In this document: positions 26,351 through 35,709 of the stretch, piece by piece | Layout: each line of letters opens with the position of its first letter | Numbering within the stretch: the first letter of the stretch is position 1 | Source: an uncultured Erysipelotrichaceae bacterium | GTDB lineage: Bacteria; Bacillota_I; Bacilli_A; RF39; UBA660 | DNA length: 64,000 nt | Direction of reading: 5' to 3' | NCBI GenBank assembly: GCA_902789225.1 | Contig: CADANC010000002.1 | Location: forward strand, 179,655 to 243,654 | Made by a program: the position numbers and the translations under genes | Notes under the pieces: generated by a model | Database searches by the model: none | Told to the model about the DNA's origin: nothing | The model's input: the letters and a program-made list of their open reading frames with translations, nothing else

Positions 26351-27145
26351 TTGGAAAAATATGATTTAAAATTTAAGAAAAAATATGGACAGAATTTTTT
26401 AAAAGATGTTAATGTTGTTAAAAGAATTGTTGATATTGTAAAAGATAGGGATAACTCTTTAGTAATTGAAGTTGGTCCTGGTGGCGGAATATTAACAAGA
26501 GAATTAGCAACTTCTTTTAATAATGTGTTGTGTTATGAAATTGATGAAAGTTTAAATGATGAGTTAAATAGTAGAATTGGTGAATTTGATAATATTCAAG
26601 TTATTTATAAAGATTTTTTATCATGTGATATTAGTAAAGATATTGAAGATTATAAATATGAAAATTTATATTTTATTAGTAATGTTCCTTATTATATAAC
26701 TAGTCCTATTATTTTAAAATTAATTGATAGTAATGTTCCTTTTAATAAGATTATTATGATGGTTCAAAAAGAAGTTGGAGATAGATTTTCTAGTAATTTT
26801 GGTTCTAAAGAGTATGGAGCAATTTCTGTAATATTACAATATTATTTTGATATAAAGAAAGAATTTATTGTATCTAAAGGTAACTTTGTTCCTGTACCTA
26901 AAGTAGATAGTGTTATTGTTTCATTTACTCCTAAAAACAGAACTAATAAGTGTATTGATGAAACTAAATTTAGAACTTTAGTTAATAATTCATTTCAATT
27001 TAAGAGAAAGACTATTAAAAATAATTTGTTTAATTATGATCTTGATATAGTTAATTCTGTTCTTGAAAAACATGGTTATAATCTTAATAGTAGAGCAGAA
27101 GAAATAGATGTTGATACTTTTATTGATATCAGTAATTCATTATAA
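26351..27145 (+). CDS. rsmA: 16S rRNA dimethyladenosine transferase RsmA (KsgA)
   Basis: Dimethylates the two adenosines of the 16S 3'-terminal hairpin; loss gives kasugamycin resistance. Seen: KKYGQNFLKD start, SAM site EVGPGGGILTREL, YEIDESL, and catalytic NVPYYITSPI (Val in place of the usual Leu). C-terminal helix domain with FQFKRKTIKNNL. TTG 26351 lies behind GGTGGTGAT; the in-frame GTG at 26339 is inside that site. 264 residues, normal. Confidence 0.95.
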   Translation: MEKYDLKFKKKYGQNFLKDVNVVKRIVDIVKDRDNSLVIEVGPGGGILTRELATSFNNVLCYEIDESLNDELNSRIGEFDNIQVIYKDFLSCDISKDIEDYKYENLYFISNVPYYITSPIILKLIDSNVPFNKIIMMVQKEVGDRFSSNFGSKEYGAISVILQYYFDIKKEFIVSKGNFVPVPKVDSVIVSFTPKNRTNKCIDETKFRTLVNNSFQFKRKTIKNNLFNYDLDIVNSVLEKHGYNLNSRAEEIDVDTFIDISNSL

Positions 27146-27228
27146 ATAATAAAATAAGTTGCATTTTATAATTGATTATTATAAAATGTATTTATAAAGT
27201 GAAAACTTTAGAGGGAGGAAAATTACAT

Positions 27229-27534
27229 ATGAAGATTACATCTGTAAATGTACGCAAAATTGAAAAAGAAGGTTCTCGTATGAAAGGAATTGCATCTGTT
27301 TTATTAGATGATAGTTTTGCTGTTCATGATATCCGTATTATTGAAGGAGATAACGGATTATTCATAGCTATGCCTAGTAGAAAAACAGCAACTGGTGGAT
27401 ATAGAGATATCGCTCATCCTATTAATCCAGAAGTTAGAGCTATGTTTGAAGATGCTATTCTAGAAGCATATAAGAATGCTCCAGATGAAGAAGAAAAAGA
27501 AGAATCTGAAGAAGAAGAATCTGAAGAAGAATAG
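27229..27534 (+). CDS. spoVG: SpoVG-family RNA/DNA-binding regulator
   Basis: SpoVG is a small site-specific nucleic-acid binding regulator found also in non-sporing Firmicutes such as Staphylococcus and Listeria. The protein begins [20 protein letters not shown] and carries [11 protein letters not shown] and [13 protein letters not shown], fully typical; it ends in a Glu-rich tail. ATG 27229 follows GAGGGAGG. 101 residues. Its presence does not imply sporulation here, since no other spore gene is visible. A strong terminator follows. Confidence 0.95.
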   Translation: MKITSVNVRKIEKEGSRMKGIASVLLDDSFAVHDIRIIEGDNGLFIAMPSRKTATGGYRDIAHPINPEVRAMFEDAILEAYKNAPDEEEKEESEEEESEEE

Positions 27535-27551
27535 GTTATATTAAAATAACT

Positions 27552-27577
27552 AACTAGTCATTTGACTAGTTTTTTTG
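27552..27577 (+). terminator. Terminator after spoVG
   Basis: AACTAGTC and GACTAGTT pair perfectly around ATTT and are followed by a T-run. Confidence 0.85.
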
Positions 27578-27618
27578 TTAAGTAAATGTAAAATAAAAAT
27601 TTATGTTTGTTGATATTA

Positions 27619-27647
27619 TTGAATAAAAAAGGTTTGCTTTCTATAAT
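27619..27647 (+). promoter_or_regulatory. Promoter of divIC
   Basis: TTGAAT at 27619-27624 and TATAAT at 27642-27647 with a 17-bp spacer, 25 bp before the gene start. Confidence 0.65.
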
Positions 27648-27671
27648 TATTGTAGGAAAGTGGGTGATAAT

Positions 27672-27980
27672 ATGGCAAAAAAGCGTAAAAAGAAAAAGCG
27701 TAATAGCAAATTATTGTATTACGTTATTATTGCTGTTGTTATCATCGGTACACTTATAAGTTCTGTTAATTATTGCAAAGATATATATGATAAATATCAA
27801 GAAAAAAAAGAGCTAGAAAAAGAACTTGCTCAATTAAAAGAAAAAGAAAAAGAATTAAAATTAGATGCATCTAAGTTACAAGATTCTGATTATGTTGCGA
27901 GATATGCTAGAGAGAAATACTATTATTCTAAAGATGGGGAGCTAATAATCAAACTTCCTGATGAAGAAGAGAATGAATAG
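27672..27980 (+). CDS. divIC: Septum formation initiator DivIC/FtsB-like
   Basis: A 102-residue bitopic protein: Lys-rich cytosolic N-terminus, one membrane helix (about 16-34), a coiled coil (KYQEKKELEKELAQLKEK) and the end motif DSDYVARYAREKYYYSKDGE, typical of DivIC/FtsB. Such proteins join FtsL and DivIB at the division site to activate septal wall synthesis. ATG 27672 follows GGGTGATA. Location between spoVG and tilS matches the yabQ-divIC-...-tilS-ftsH order of Bacilli. It supports a walled, FtsZ-dividing cell. Confidence 0.9.
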   Translation: MAKKRKKKKRNSKLLYYVIIAVVIIGTLISSVNYCKDIYDKYQEKKELEKELAQLKEKEKELKLDASKLQDSDYVARYAREKYYYSKDGELIIKLPDEEENE

Positions 27981-27993
27981 ATTTCTCTTTTTA
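27967..27993 (+). terminator. Terminator overlapping the divIC stop
   Basis: AAGAGAA and TTCTCTT pair across nine bases, followed by a T-run. A TATAAT near 28010 may restart transcription for tilS. Confidence 0.6.
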
Positions 27994-28034
27994 TTTTTAT
28001 CAATATGTTATAATATATTTGTTTGGTGATATTT

Positions 28035-29351
28035 ATGGTTGAAATTGAAAAGTGCTTTGAATTCCATAAAGATGATAGAATTGTAGTTGGATGCTCGTCA
28101 GGGCCTGATTCTATGGCTTTAGTGGATTCTTTAGTAAAAATTAGAGACAAATATAATCTTTTTATTGTAGTTGCTCATGTCAATTATAATGTACGCGATG
28201 TTTCTACTATAGAGGCTGATTATGTGAGAGATTATTGTAAAGATAATAACTTAATGTTTGAATATCTAGATATTGATAATAATAGTTATTCTAAAGAAAA
28301 TTTTGAATTTGAAGCTAGAAGAATAAGATATAGATTTTATAAAAAATTAGTAAATCAATATAAATTAGATTATGTTATGACGGCTCATCAAGGTGATGAT
28401 TTGATAGAAACAATAATGATGAAAATAGTTAGAGGATCTAATTTAAATGGTTATGCTGGATTTAAGAAAGTAATTAATATATATGATTTTAAAATTATTC
28501 GACCATTAATATATTATACAAAACAAGATTTAATTGATTATTGTAATGATAATAATATTAAATTTTTTATTGATGAATCTAATGATGATGTTAATTATAC
28601 TAGAAATAGATTTAGAAAGAATATTCTTCCTTTATTAAAAAAAGAAAATGAGGATATTCATAAAAAATTTATTAAATATAGTGATACTTTAGTTGAAGCT
28701 AATGAGTTTATTTCTAGAGAGAGAGATAAAGCATTAGATAGGTGTTATGTTGATAATAAGATAGTTATTGATAAATATAAGTTAGAGGATGAATATATTC
28801 AAAAAAATATTATTTCTTATTTAATTGATAAATTTTATGATAATGATTTATTCTTATTAAATGACAAACATGTAGATTTAATTATTAAATTGATTTATAG
28901 TGAAAAAGCTAATAATTATTTAGATTTGCCTGGTAATGTTAAAGCTATAAAAGAATATAATTACTTTTATTTATGTAAAGATGAAAAAAAGATTAATTAT
29001 GAATATGAATTTAATGATAAAATATTAGTTGATAATGGTCATACTATTATTAAAGTTGATAATGATGAATCTAATTCTAATTATGTTTGTAGACTTAATA
29101 GTAATGAGATTAAATTACCAATTATTGTTAGAAATAGAAGAGAAGGGGACTTCGTTTATATTAAGAATCTTAATGGTAAAAAGAAGATAAAAGATATATT
29201 TATTGATAGTAAAATACCTTCTTCTTTGAGAGATTCTTGGCCTATTGTTACAGACTCTCTTAATAACATTTTATGGGTGCCTGGAATTAAGAAATCTGTG
29301 TTTGACAAAAGTATTAATGATAGATATGATATTATATTGAAATATCAATAG
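28035..29351 (+). CDS. tilS: tRNA(Ile)-lysidine synthetase
   Basis: Converts C34 of the CAU isoleucine tRNA to lysidine so it reads AUA, a frequent codon in this AT-rich genome. The PP-loop nucleotide site is VVGCSSGPDSMAL; the usual SGGxDS has its first Gly replaced by Ser. Further motifs: AHVNYNVR, TAHQGDD, IRPLIY, DESN and the C-terminal PGIKKS. 438 residues from ATG 28035 behind TTGGTGAT; the upstream in-frame start at 28023 overlaps that site. hpt, which usually separates tilS from ftsH, is absent. Confidence 0.93.
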   Translation: MVEIEKCFEFHKDDRIVVGCSSGPDSMALVDSLVKIRDKYNLFIVVAHVNYNVRDVSTIEADYVRDYCKDNNLMFEYLDIDNNSYSKENFEFEARRIRYRFYKKLVNQYKLDYVMTAHQGDDLIETIMMKIVRGSNLNGYAGFKKVINIYDFKIIRPLIYYTKQDLIDYCNDNNIKFFIDESNDDVNYTRNRFRKNILPLLKKENEDIHKKFIKYSDTLVEANEFISRERDKALDRCYVDNKIVIDKYKLEDEYIQKNIISYLIDKFYDNDLFLLNDKHVDLIIKLIYSEKANNYLDLPGNVKAIKEYNYFYLCKDEKKINYEYEFNDKILVDNGHTIIKVDNDESNSNYVCRLNSNEIKLPIIVRNRREGDFVYIKNLNGKKKIKDIFIDSKIPSSLRDSWPIVTDSLNNILWVPGIKKSVFDKSINDRYDIILKYQ

Positions 29352-29364
29352 AGGAGGAGAATTT

Positions 29365-31338
29365 GTGAATAGAAAAATTGATAGAAAGACTTTAAGAAGA
29401 AGTATATTACCTTATATCTTTTTTGCTATAGTGTTTTTAGCTATATTTTTGATTATTAATTTTGCTAATAATAAAGTAAATACATTAACTTATGATGAAT
29501 TTATGAAAGCACTTGATAGTGAAGAAATTACTGAAATGACTGTAACTACTAGAGGCAGTGCTTATACTTATCAAATTAAGGGTAAATTAAGTGATTATGA
29601 AGAAAATGAAACTTTTGTTGCTGTATTACCTTTGAGTGATGAAGTAATGAAAAAGATAGTAGCTGCTTCTGATGAAAATGATTTTAAATTAACAGTAGAG
29701 CCTGATCCTGAATCATCTTCATTATTAATAATTTTAGTTAATTTATTACCTATAGTTATTGTTTTAGGTTTTGGATTCTGGTTCTTTAATAGACAAATGG
29801 CTGGTGGAAAGAGTTCAATGGACTTTGGAAAGAGCCGTGCTAAATTAAATAGTGAAGATAATAAAGTTACATTTAAAGATGTAGCTGGACTTAAAGAAGA
29901 AAAAGAAGAAGTAAAAGAATTAATTGATTTCTTAAGAAACCCTAAAAAATTCCAAAAATTAGGTGCTAGAATACCTAAAGGAGTTTTATTATTTGGTCCC
30001 CCTGGTACTGGAAAAACATTGTTAGCTAAAGCAGTTGCTGGAGAAGCAGATGTTCCATTTTACTTTATTTCTGGATCTGACTTTGTTGAATTGTTTGTTG
30101 GTGTTGGAGCTAGTCGTGTTAGAGATATGTTCCAACAAGCAAAAAGAACTGCACCTTGTTTAATATTTATTGATGAAATTGATGCAGTTGGTAGACAAAG
30201 AGGTTCAGGTATAGGTGGTGGACATGATGAAAGAGAACAAACACTTAACCAATTACTTACTGAAATGGATGGATTTGGTGCTAATGAAGGAATCATAATA
30301 ATTGCTGCTACTAATAGACCTGATGTTTTAGATCCTGCATTACTTCGTCCTGGTAGATTCGATAGACAAATAACTGTTAGTTTACCTGATATTAAAGGAA
30401 GAGAAGAAATACTTGGAGTTCATGCTAGAAATAAAAAACTTGCTAAAGGTGTAACTCTTGAAAATTTAGCTAAACGTACTCCTGGATTTAGTGGAGCTGA
30501 TTTAGAAAACTTATTAAATGAAGCTGCATTACTTGCAGTTAGACGTAATAAAGATGAAATTACAATGAGTGAAGTAGATGAAGCTACTGACCGTGTTCTT
30601 ATGGGACCTGCAAAAACTTCTAGAAAATATACTGAAAATGATAGAAAGTTAGTTGCATACCATGAAGCTGGACATGCTGTTGTTGGTTTGAAACTTGCTA
30701 ATGCAAGTGATGTAGAAAAAGTAACTATTATTCCTCGTGGTACTGCTGGAGGATATAATATGATGCTTCCTCAAGAAAAATTATGTAATACTAAGAATGA
30801 TTTATTAGAACAAATTACAGGTTTACTTGGTGGTAGAGCATCAGAAGAAGTAACATTTGGTGAAATTACTACTGGAGCTCAAAATGACTTTGAAAAGGCT
30901 ACTAAAATTGCTAGAGCTATGGTTACTGAATATGGTATGAGTGATTTAGGACCTATGCAATTAGAAAGTGATTCAGGAAGTGTTTTCTTAGGAAGAGATT
31001 ATAATAAAATTCAACATTTCTCAAATGAAGTAGCAAATGAAATTGATATGGAAATGAGAAAAATCATTAATAAATGTCATGATGATGCTACTAAGATTAT
31101 TAAACAAAATAAAGATTTATTAAAATTAATTGCTGAAACTTTATTAGAATATGAAACATTAACTAAAGAACAAATTGATTACTTAGTTGAACATAAAAAG
31201 ATGCCTGAAGAAGATGATGTTGCTTTAGAAAAAATGTCTATAACTAAACTTAGACAAATTGCTAAAGAAAAAGGTATAAAAGATTCTGAAAAATTAAGTA
31301 AGAGTGAATTATTAAAAGCACTAGACGACACAATGTAG
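29365..31338 (+). CDS. ftsH: ATP-dependent zinc metalloprotease FtsH with C-terminal Rho_N-like motif
   Basis: Membrane-bound AAA+ protease for quality control of membrane and regulatory proteins. Two N-terminal membrane helices (about 17-33 and 112-132), Walker A GPPGTGKT near 211, Walker [10 protein letters not shown], second-region-homology [19 protein letters not shown], and zinc motif HEAGH near 433. The last 40 residues (about 617-657), with [15 protein letters not shown] and [11 protein letters not shown], look like a Rho_N/SAP-type helical module not part of classical FtsH and possibly nucleic-acid or partner binding. GTG 29365 follows GAGGAGGAGA. 657 residues. Confidence 0.97.
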   Translation: MNRKIDRKTLRRSILPYIFFAIVFLAIFLIINFANNKVNTLTYDEFMKALDSEEITEMTVTTRGSAYTYQIKGKLSDYEENETFVAVLPLSDEVMKKIVAASDENDFKLTVEPDPESSSLLIILVNLLPIVIVLGFGFWFFNRQMAGGKSSMDFGKSRAKLNSEDNKVTFKDVAGLKEEKEEVKELIDFLRNPKKFQKLGARIPKGVLLFGPPGTGKTLLAKAVAGEADVPFYFISGSDFVELFVGVGASRVRDMFQQAKRTAPCLIFIDEIDAVGRQRGSGIGGGHDEREQTLNQLLTEMDGFGANEGIIIIAATNRPDVLDPALLRPGRFDRQITVSLPDIKGREEILGVHARNKKLAKGVTLENLAKRTPGFSGADLENLLNEAALLAVRRNKDEITMSEVDEATDRVLMGPAKTSRKYTENDRKLVAYHEAGHAVVGLKLANASDVEKVTIIPRGTAGGYNMMLPQEKLCNTKNDLLEQITGLLGGRASEEVTFGEITTGAQNDFEKATKIARAMVTEYGMSDLGPMQLESDSGSVFLGRDYNKIQHFSNEVANEIDMEMRKIINKCHDDATKIIKQNKDLLKLIAETLLEYETLTKEQIDYLVEHKKMPEEDDVALEKMSITKLRQIAKEKGIKDSEKLSKSELLKALDDTM

Positions 31339-31348
31339 TCTAGTCTTT
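31320..31348 (+). terminator. Terminator overlapping the ftsH stop
   Basis: ACTAGAC and GTCTAGT pair across eleven bases and are followed by TCTTTT. Confidence 0.65.
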
Positions 31349-31358
31349 TAATTTGTAC

Positions 31359-31386
31359 TTGAAAATAAATGAAAAAATATTATAAT
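31359..31386 (+). promoter_or_regulatory. Promoter of mscL
   Basis: TTGAAA at 31359-31364 and TATAAT at 31381-31386, 16-bp spacer, 20 bp before the gene start. Confidence 0.7.
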
Positions 31387-31405
31387 ATGCGTAGGAGGAA
31401 TTTTT

Positions 31406-31825
31406 ATGGCAAAGAAAATTATTGACAAAGAAGAAGCAAAAAATAAGCTAAAAGGTGGAGCTAGCGACTTTAAAAAGTTTATTTCACGTGGTGATGTTGT
31501 AGACATGGCTGTTGGTGTAATTATTGGTTCTGCTTTTGGTAAAATCGTTACTAGTTTAGTAGATGACATTTTAATGCCTATTATTGGTATGATAATCGGA
31601 GGAATTGATTTTTCTGATTTAAGTATTAAAGTTGGTAGTGCTACATTAAAATATGGTATGTTTGTTCAAACTATAGTAGATTTCTTAATAGTTGCATTCT
31701 GTATATTCTTAGTTGTTAAATTATTCGAAAAGTTCAAGAAAAAGGAAGCTGAAAAAGAACCTGAACTTGCTGATGATGTTAAATTATTAACAGAAATAAG
31801 AGATTTATTGAAAAATAAAAAATAA
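31406..31825 (+). CDS. mscL: Large-conductance mechanosensitive channel MscL
   Basis: Pentameric membrane pore that opens under osmotic downshock. The signature [24 protein letters not shown] is seen in pieces ([16 protein letters not shown] near residue 28 on), followed by the second helix [15 protein letters not shown] and a charged C-terminal helix bundle ending LLTEIRDLL. 139 residues, normal. ATG 31406 follows GGAGGAA. dusB follows with only one base between, probably translationally coupled. Confidence 0.96.
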   Translation: MAKKIIDKEEAKNKLKGGASDFKKFISRGDVVDMAVGVIIGSAFGKIVTSLVDDILMPIIGMIIGGIDFSDLSIKVGSATLKYGMFVQTIVDFLIVAFCIFLVVKLFEKFKKKEAEKEPELADDVKLLTEIRDLLKNKK

Positions 31826-31826
31826 T

Positions 31827-32807
31827 ATGGAATGGTACATTGGTAATGTAAAGATTGCTAACCAAGTTATTCTAGCACCCATGGCAGGTATTTCTAACTC
31901 TAGTTTTAGAAGGATCTGCAAAGAAATGGGTGCTGGTTTAGTATATGCTGAAATGGTTAGTGATAAGGCAATCTATTATGAGAATAAAAAGACAATAGAT
32001 CTTTTATATATGAGAGATGAAGAGAGGCCTATTGCACAACAAATATTTGGTAGTGATAAAGACTCTTTTGTTTATGCTGCTAAATTTATTGTTAAAAATA
32101 TGAAACCTGATATTTTAGATATTAATATGGGTTGTCCTGTGCCAAAGGTCGCACTTAGAGCTCAAGCGGGTTCAGCTTTATTAAAGAATCCTAAAAAAGT
32201 ATATGAAATAGTTAAGGCTGTTGTTGATGCTGTTAATATTCCTGTTACAGTTAAGATTAGAAGTGGATGGGATATGCAACATATTAATGCAGTTCTGATA
32301 GCTAAAGAATGTGAAAAAGCAGGTGCTAGTGCAATAATAGTTCATCCTAGAACTAGATCTCAAGGTTATTCTGGAAAAGCTGATTGGTCTATTATTAAAG
32401 AGGTAAAAGATAATGTTTCTATTCCTGTAATTGGTAATGGAGATATCAAGACTCCAGAAGATGCAAAAAGAATGCTAGATGAAACTAAGTGTGATGCTAT
32501 AATGATTGGTAGGGGATTACTTGGTAATCCATGGCTTATAAAGAATACTATTGCATATCTCGATGGAAAAGAAATTTGTAAGCCAACTGATGAAGATAAG
32601 ATAAATATGGCACTTCATCATTTAGATTATTTAAAAGAATTTAAAAATGAAAAAGTAGCTGCTTTGGAGATTAGAAATCATATCGCATGGTATTTAAAAG
32701 GTATTAATGGAGCAAATGTTATTAAAGATAAGATTTATAAGACTACAGATATTAATACTATCAATGAGATATTAATTGATTTTAAGGAGAATTTATATGG
32801 GGAATAA
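31827..32807 (+). CDS. dusB: tRNA-dihydrouridine synthase
   Basis: FMN-dependent TIM-barrel enzyme reducing uridines of tRNA. Seen: [28 protein letters not shown] with the catalytic Cys, [25 protein letters not shown] and [10 protein letters not shown]. 326 residues. No ribosome site precedes ATG 31827, which is one base after the mscL stop; it may rely on ribosomes leaving mscL. In Bacillus the dus gene lies near lysS, as here, with the RDD and PrsW genes between. Confidence 0.94.
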   Translation: MEWYIGNVKIANQVILAPMAGISNSSFRRICKEMGAGLVYAEMVSDKAIYYENKKTIDLLYMRDEERPIAQQIFGSDKDSFVYAAKFIVKNMKPDILDINMGCPVPKVALRAQAGSALLKNPKKVYEIVKAVVDAVNIPVTVKIRSGWDMQHINAVLIAKECEKAGASAIIVHPRTRSQGYSGKADWSIIKEVKDNVSIPVIGNGDIKTPEDAKRMLDETKCDAIMIGRGLLGNPWLIKNTIAYLDGKEICKPTDEDKINMALHHLDYLKEFKNEKVAALEIRNHIAWYLKGINGANVIKDKIYKTTDINTINEILIDFKENLYGE

Positions 32808-33390
32808 TACAATACTTTGGAAAAGGTTCTTAGCTTTTATTATTGATTCAATTATTATTAGCTTTGTTTGTGCTTTAATTGCTGTTCCTTTTTTAGATAG
32901 TAATAAAGTGAATAAATTAAGTAATGATACTAAATTAATAATAGTAGATTATACTAATAATAAAATTTCAATTGAAGAATATACTGATCAACTTAATAAT
33001 ATTGAATATCAACTTAGTAAGGAAATGGCAATTTATTCGTTATTAGTGTTAATTGCTGGAATATCTTATTATGGGATTTATCAATATAGGACAGGTAAAA
33101 CATTAGGTAAAAAGATTATGCATATAAAGTTAGATTCTAATAATGGTGAATTAACTTTAAATCAAGCATTATTTAGATGCTTAATTATAAATTCTTTAAT
33201 ATTTTCCTTTATTGAATTAGTATTTTTAGTATTTGCAAGTAGTTCAATTTATTTAGTAGCATCTTCAACATTAAATATGATTTACTATTTTATTTTGATT
33301 TTAAGTTTCTTTATGATTACTTTTAGAAAAGATAAAAGAGGACTTCATGATATTATATGTAATACAAAGGTAGTTGATTGTGATAAATAG
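32797..33390 (+). CDS. RDD-family membrane protein
   Basis: A 197-residue protein with an RDD domain: the Arg and Asp of [15 protein letters not shown] in the first helix, a second helix ([16 protein letters not shown]), then [13 protein letters not shown], and two more C-terminal helices before [16 protein letters not shown], which is characteristic. Some RDD proteins are Na+/H+ antiporters; the role here is unknown. ATG 32797 follows AAGGAGAA and overlaps the dusB stop. Confidence 0.85.
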   Translation: MGNNTILWKRFLAFIIDSIIISFVCALIAVPFLDSNKVNKLSNDTKLIIVDYTNNKISIEEYTDQLNNIEYQLSKEMAIYSLLVLIAGISYYGIYQYRTGKTLGKKIMHIKLDSNNGELTLNQALFRCLIINSLIFSFIELVFLVFASSSIYLVASSTLNMIYYFILILSFFMITFRKDKRGLHDIICNTKVVDCDK

Positions 33391-34102
33391 TTCTATTTTG
33401 AGTATTATTGTATGTTTTATACCTACAATAATAATTGGATTAATATTGTATTATTTTGATTCTGATAAATCTAAGAAAAAGATTTTGATGTTAACTCTTT
33501 CTTTTACATTTGGGGCATTCATGTTTTATATAGCTTATAGATTAGATATGCATTTTGGTTCATATTTTAAAGGTTATATAGCTGCTAGTTATTTTAAATC
33601 TTTTTTATATGCTTTATTTGGAGTAGCTATATTCGAAGAAAGTTGTAAGTTATTTGGTTCATTAGTTTTTATGACTAAATATAAAATAAAGAATATATAT
33701 AATTCTATTGTGTTATGTGGTTTTGTTGCTATGGGATTTTCTGTAGCAGAAAGTATATTCTTTTATTTACCTAAGTTCCTAAATAGTGGTAATGCTTTAG
33801 TTTTAATGCTTAATCGTACTATGAGTACTACACCTGCACATACTGCTTTTGGAATTATTATGGGGTATTTTTTAGGAAAATTTGTATTAAGTAAAATTAT
33901 TTGGAAAAAATTTATTTATATAATACTTGCTTTAATAATTCCAATGATTATACATGCTTTAGCAAATTTTGCTTTGTATAGAGGGGGATTATTAAATCAA
34001 GTTTTTACTCAAGCATATTTAAATTGTTTATTTTTATTTGTTATATGTTTGTGTTATATTATTATAAGAAAAATAGGAAGTGATAAAGATGAGAGAGTTT
34101 AG
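33380..34102 (+). CDS. PrsW-family intramembrane metalloprotease-like protein
   Basis: Eight or so hydrophobic helices with the conserved polar residues of PrsW (CPBP-superfamily): FEESCKL, AESIFFY, HTAFGIIMG and IIHALANF, which provide the Glu and His ligands. Bacillus PrsW cleaves the anti-sigma factor RsiW; the substrate here is unknown. I prefer GTG 33380, nine bases after AAAGG; TTG 33374 is the alternative. It overlaps the RDD gene and the lysS start, so the three are one operon. Confidence 0.85.
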   Translation: MINSSILSIIVCFIPTIIIGLILYYFDSDKSKKKILMLTLSFTFGAFMFYIAYRLDMHFGSYFKGYIAASYFKSFLYALFGVAIFEESCKLFGSLVFMTKYKIKNIYNSIVLCGFVAMGFSVAESIFFYLPKFLNSGNALVLMLNRTMSTTPAHTAFGIIMGYFLGKFVLSKIIWKKFIYIILALIIPMIIHALANFALYRGGLLNQVFTQAYLNCLFLFVICLCYIIIRKIGSDKDERV

Positions 34103-35591
34103 TGAACAAGAATTAGTTAGAAGAGAAAAATTAAAAAAGATTGAAGAACTAGGATTAGATCCTTTTGGACATAGATTTGAAAGAGATTCTTATAGTACAG
34201 ATATAAAAGATAAATATGCTGAAGTAGATCATGATGAATTTGAAAAGATGGATGATACTGCTACTGTTGCTGGTAGAATTATGTTTATTAGAAAGATGGG
34301 TAAAGCATCATTCTTTACTATAAAAGATAGAAAAGGTTCTATTCAAATATATATTTCTATTAATGATGTAGGAGAAGAAGTTTATAATTTATTTAAGACT
34401 GCTGATTTAGGTGATATAGTTGGTGTTCATGGTAAAATCATGAAGACTAGAACAGGAGAAGTTACTATTAAATGTTTAGAATATACTCATTTAGTTAAGG
34501 CTTTAAAACCATTACCTGAAAAGTTCCATGGTCTTGTTGATAAAGAAGAAAGATATAGAAGACGTTATGTTGATTTAATAATGAATGATGATGCTATGAG
34601 AGTAGCTATGATGAGACCTAAGATTATTCGTACTATTCAAAAGTTTTTAGATGATCAAGGTTTTGTTGAGGTTGAAACTCCAATTTTAGCAACATTATTA
34701 ACTGGTGCTAGTGCTAGACCATTTGTTACTCATCATAATGCACAAGATTTAGATATGTATTTAAGAGTTGCTCTTGAATTACATTTAAAGAGACTTCTTG
34801 TTGGAGGAATGGAAAAGGTTTATGAAATTGGTCGTACTTTTAGAAATGAAGGTATGGATATGCAACATAATCCAGAATTCACTTTGATGGAAATATATCA
34901 AGCTTATAGTGATTTAGATGGAATGATGGATTTAACTGAAAATATGTATAAGACTATTGCAAAAGAAGTTTGTGGAAAAACTACATTTAATTATTTAGGT
35001 CATGATATAGATCTTGCTGGTAAATGGAGAAGAGTTAGTATGACTGATGCTATAAAAGAAGCTACTGGTATTGATTTTAAAAAGATTAAAGATGTTGATG
35101 AAGCTATTAAGTTAGCTGAAGAACATGGTATTGAATTAGAAGAACATGAAAAACAATTTGGTCATATAGTTAATTTATTCTTTGAAAAATATGTTGAAGA
35201 AACATTAATTCAACCAACTTTCTTATATGGACATCCTATTGAGATTAGTCCTTTAACTAAGAAAGATCCAGAAGATGGAAGATTTACTCAAAGATTTGAA
35301 TTATTTATTTCTGGACATGAATGTGCTAATGCATATACTGAGTTAAATGATCCTATTGATCAGTTAGAAAGATTTGAAGCTCAACTTAAAGAAAAAGAAA
35401 TGGGTAATGATGAAGCTAACGATATTGATATGGATTTTGTTGAAGCTTTAGAATATGGTATGCCTCCTGCTGGGGGAATTGGTTATGGTATTGATAGAAT
35501 GATAATGCTATTTACTGAATCTGAATCTATTAGAGATGTAATTTTATTCCCATTAATGAAGCCTTTGGCTGATAAAACAGTAGAAAAATAA
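34089..35591 (+). CDS. lysS: Lysyl-tRNA synthetase (class II)
   Basis: Charges tRNA-Lys. An OB-fold anticodon domain (VAGRIMFIRKMGKASFF) is followed by class II motifs: motif 1 around VEVETPIL, motif 2 GRTFRNEGMDMQHNPEFT, motif 3 GGIGYGIDRMIML. 500 residues. ATG 34089 follows GGAAGTGAT; the in-frame GTG at 34080 lies in that site. Ends in a terminator. Confidence 0.97.
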   Translation: MREFSEQELVRREKLKKIEELGLDPFGHRFERDSYSTDIKDKYAEVDHDEFEKMDDTATVAGRIMFIRKMGKASFFTIKDRKGSIQIYISINDVGEEVYNLFKTADLGDIVGVHGKIMKTRTGEVTIKCLEYTHLVKALKPLPEKFHGLVDKEERYRRRYVDLIMNDDAMRVAMMRPKIIRTIQKFLDDQGFVEVETPILATLLTGASARPFVTHHNAQDLDMYLRVALELHLKRLLVGGMEKVYEIGRTFRNEGMDMQHNPEFTLMEIYQAYSDLDGMMDLTENMYKTIAKEVCGKTTFNYLGHDIDLAGKWRRVSMTDAIKEATGIDFKKIKDVDEAIKLAEEHGIELEEHEKQFGHIVNLFFEKYVEETLIQPTFLYGHPIEISPLTKKDPEDGRFTQRFELFISGHECANAYTELNDPIDQLERFEAQLKEKEMGNDEANDIDMDFVEALEYGMPPAGGIGYGIDRMIMLFTESESIRDVILFPLMKPLADKTVEK

Positions 35592-35600
35592 TAATAAATT

Positions 35601-35632
35601 GATTTAAGATTAATTTCTTAAGTCTTTTTTAT
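35601..35632 (+). terminator. Terminator after lysS
   Basis: GATTTAAGA pairs with TCTTAAGTC (one G-U) across six bases, followed by six T. Confidence 0.8.
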
Positions 35633-35662
35633 TTAAAAAAGATAAAATTATAGTGCTTTTCC

Positions 35663-35691
35663 TTGTAAAATAAAGAAATAATAGTTATAAT
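35663..35691 (+). promoter_or_regulatory. Promoter of the YfcC-like gene
   Basis: TTGTAA at 35663-35668 and TATAAT at 35686-35691, 17-bp spacer, 19 bp before the start codon. Confidence 0.7.
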
Positions 35692-35709
35692 TAATATGGG
35701 AGGTTAATT

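Noticed and set aside
31478..31493. TTTCACGTGG in mscL as a parS site
   Set aside because: Only a partial palindrome, and ISRG is a conserved MscL motif, so protein selection explains it.
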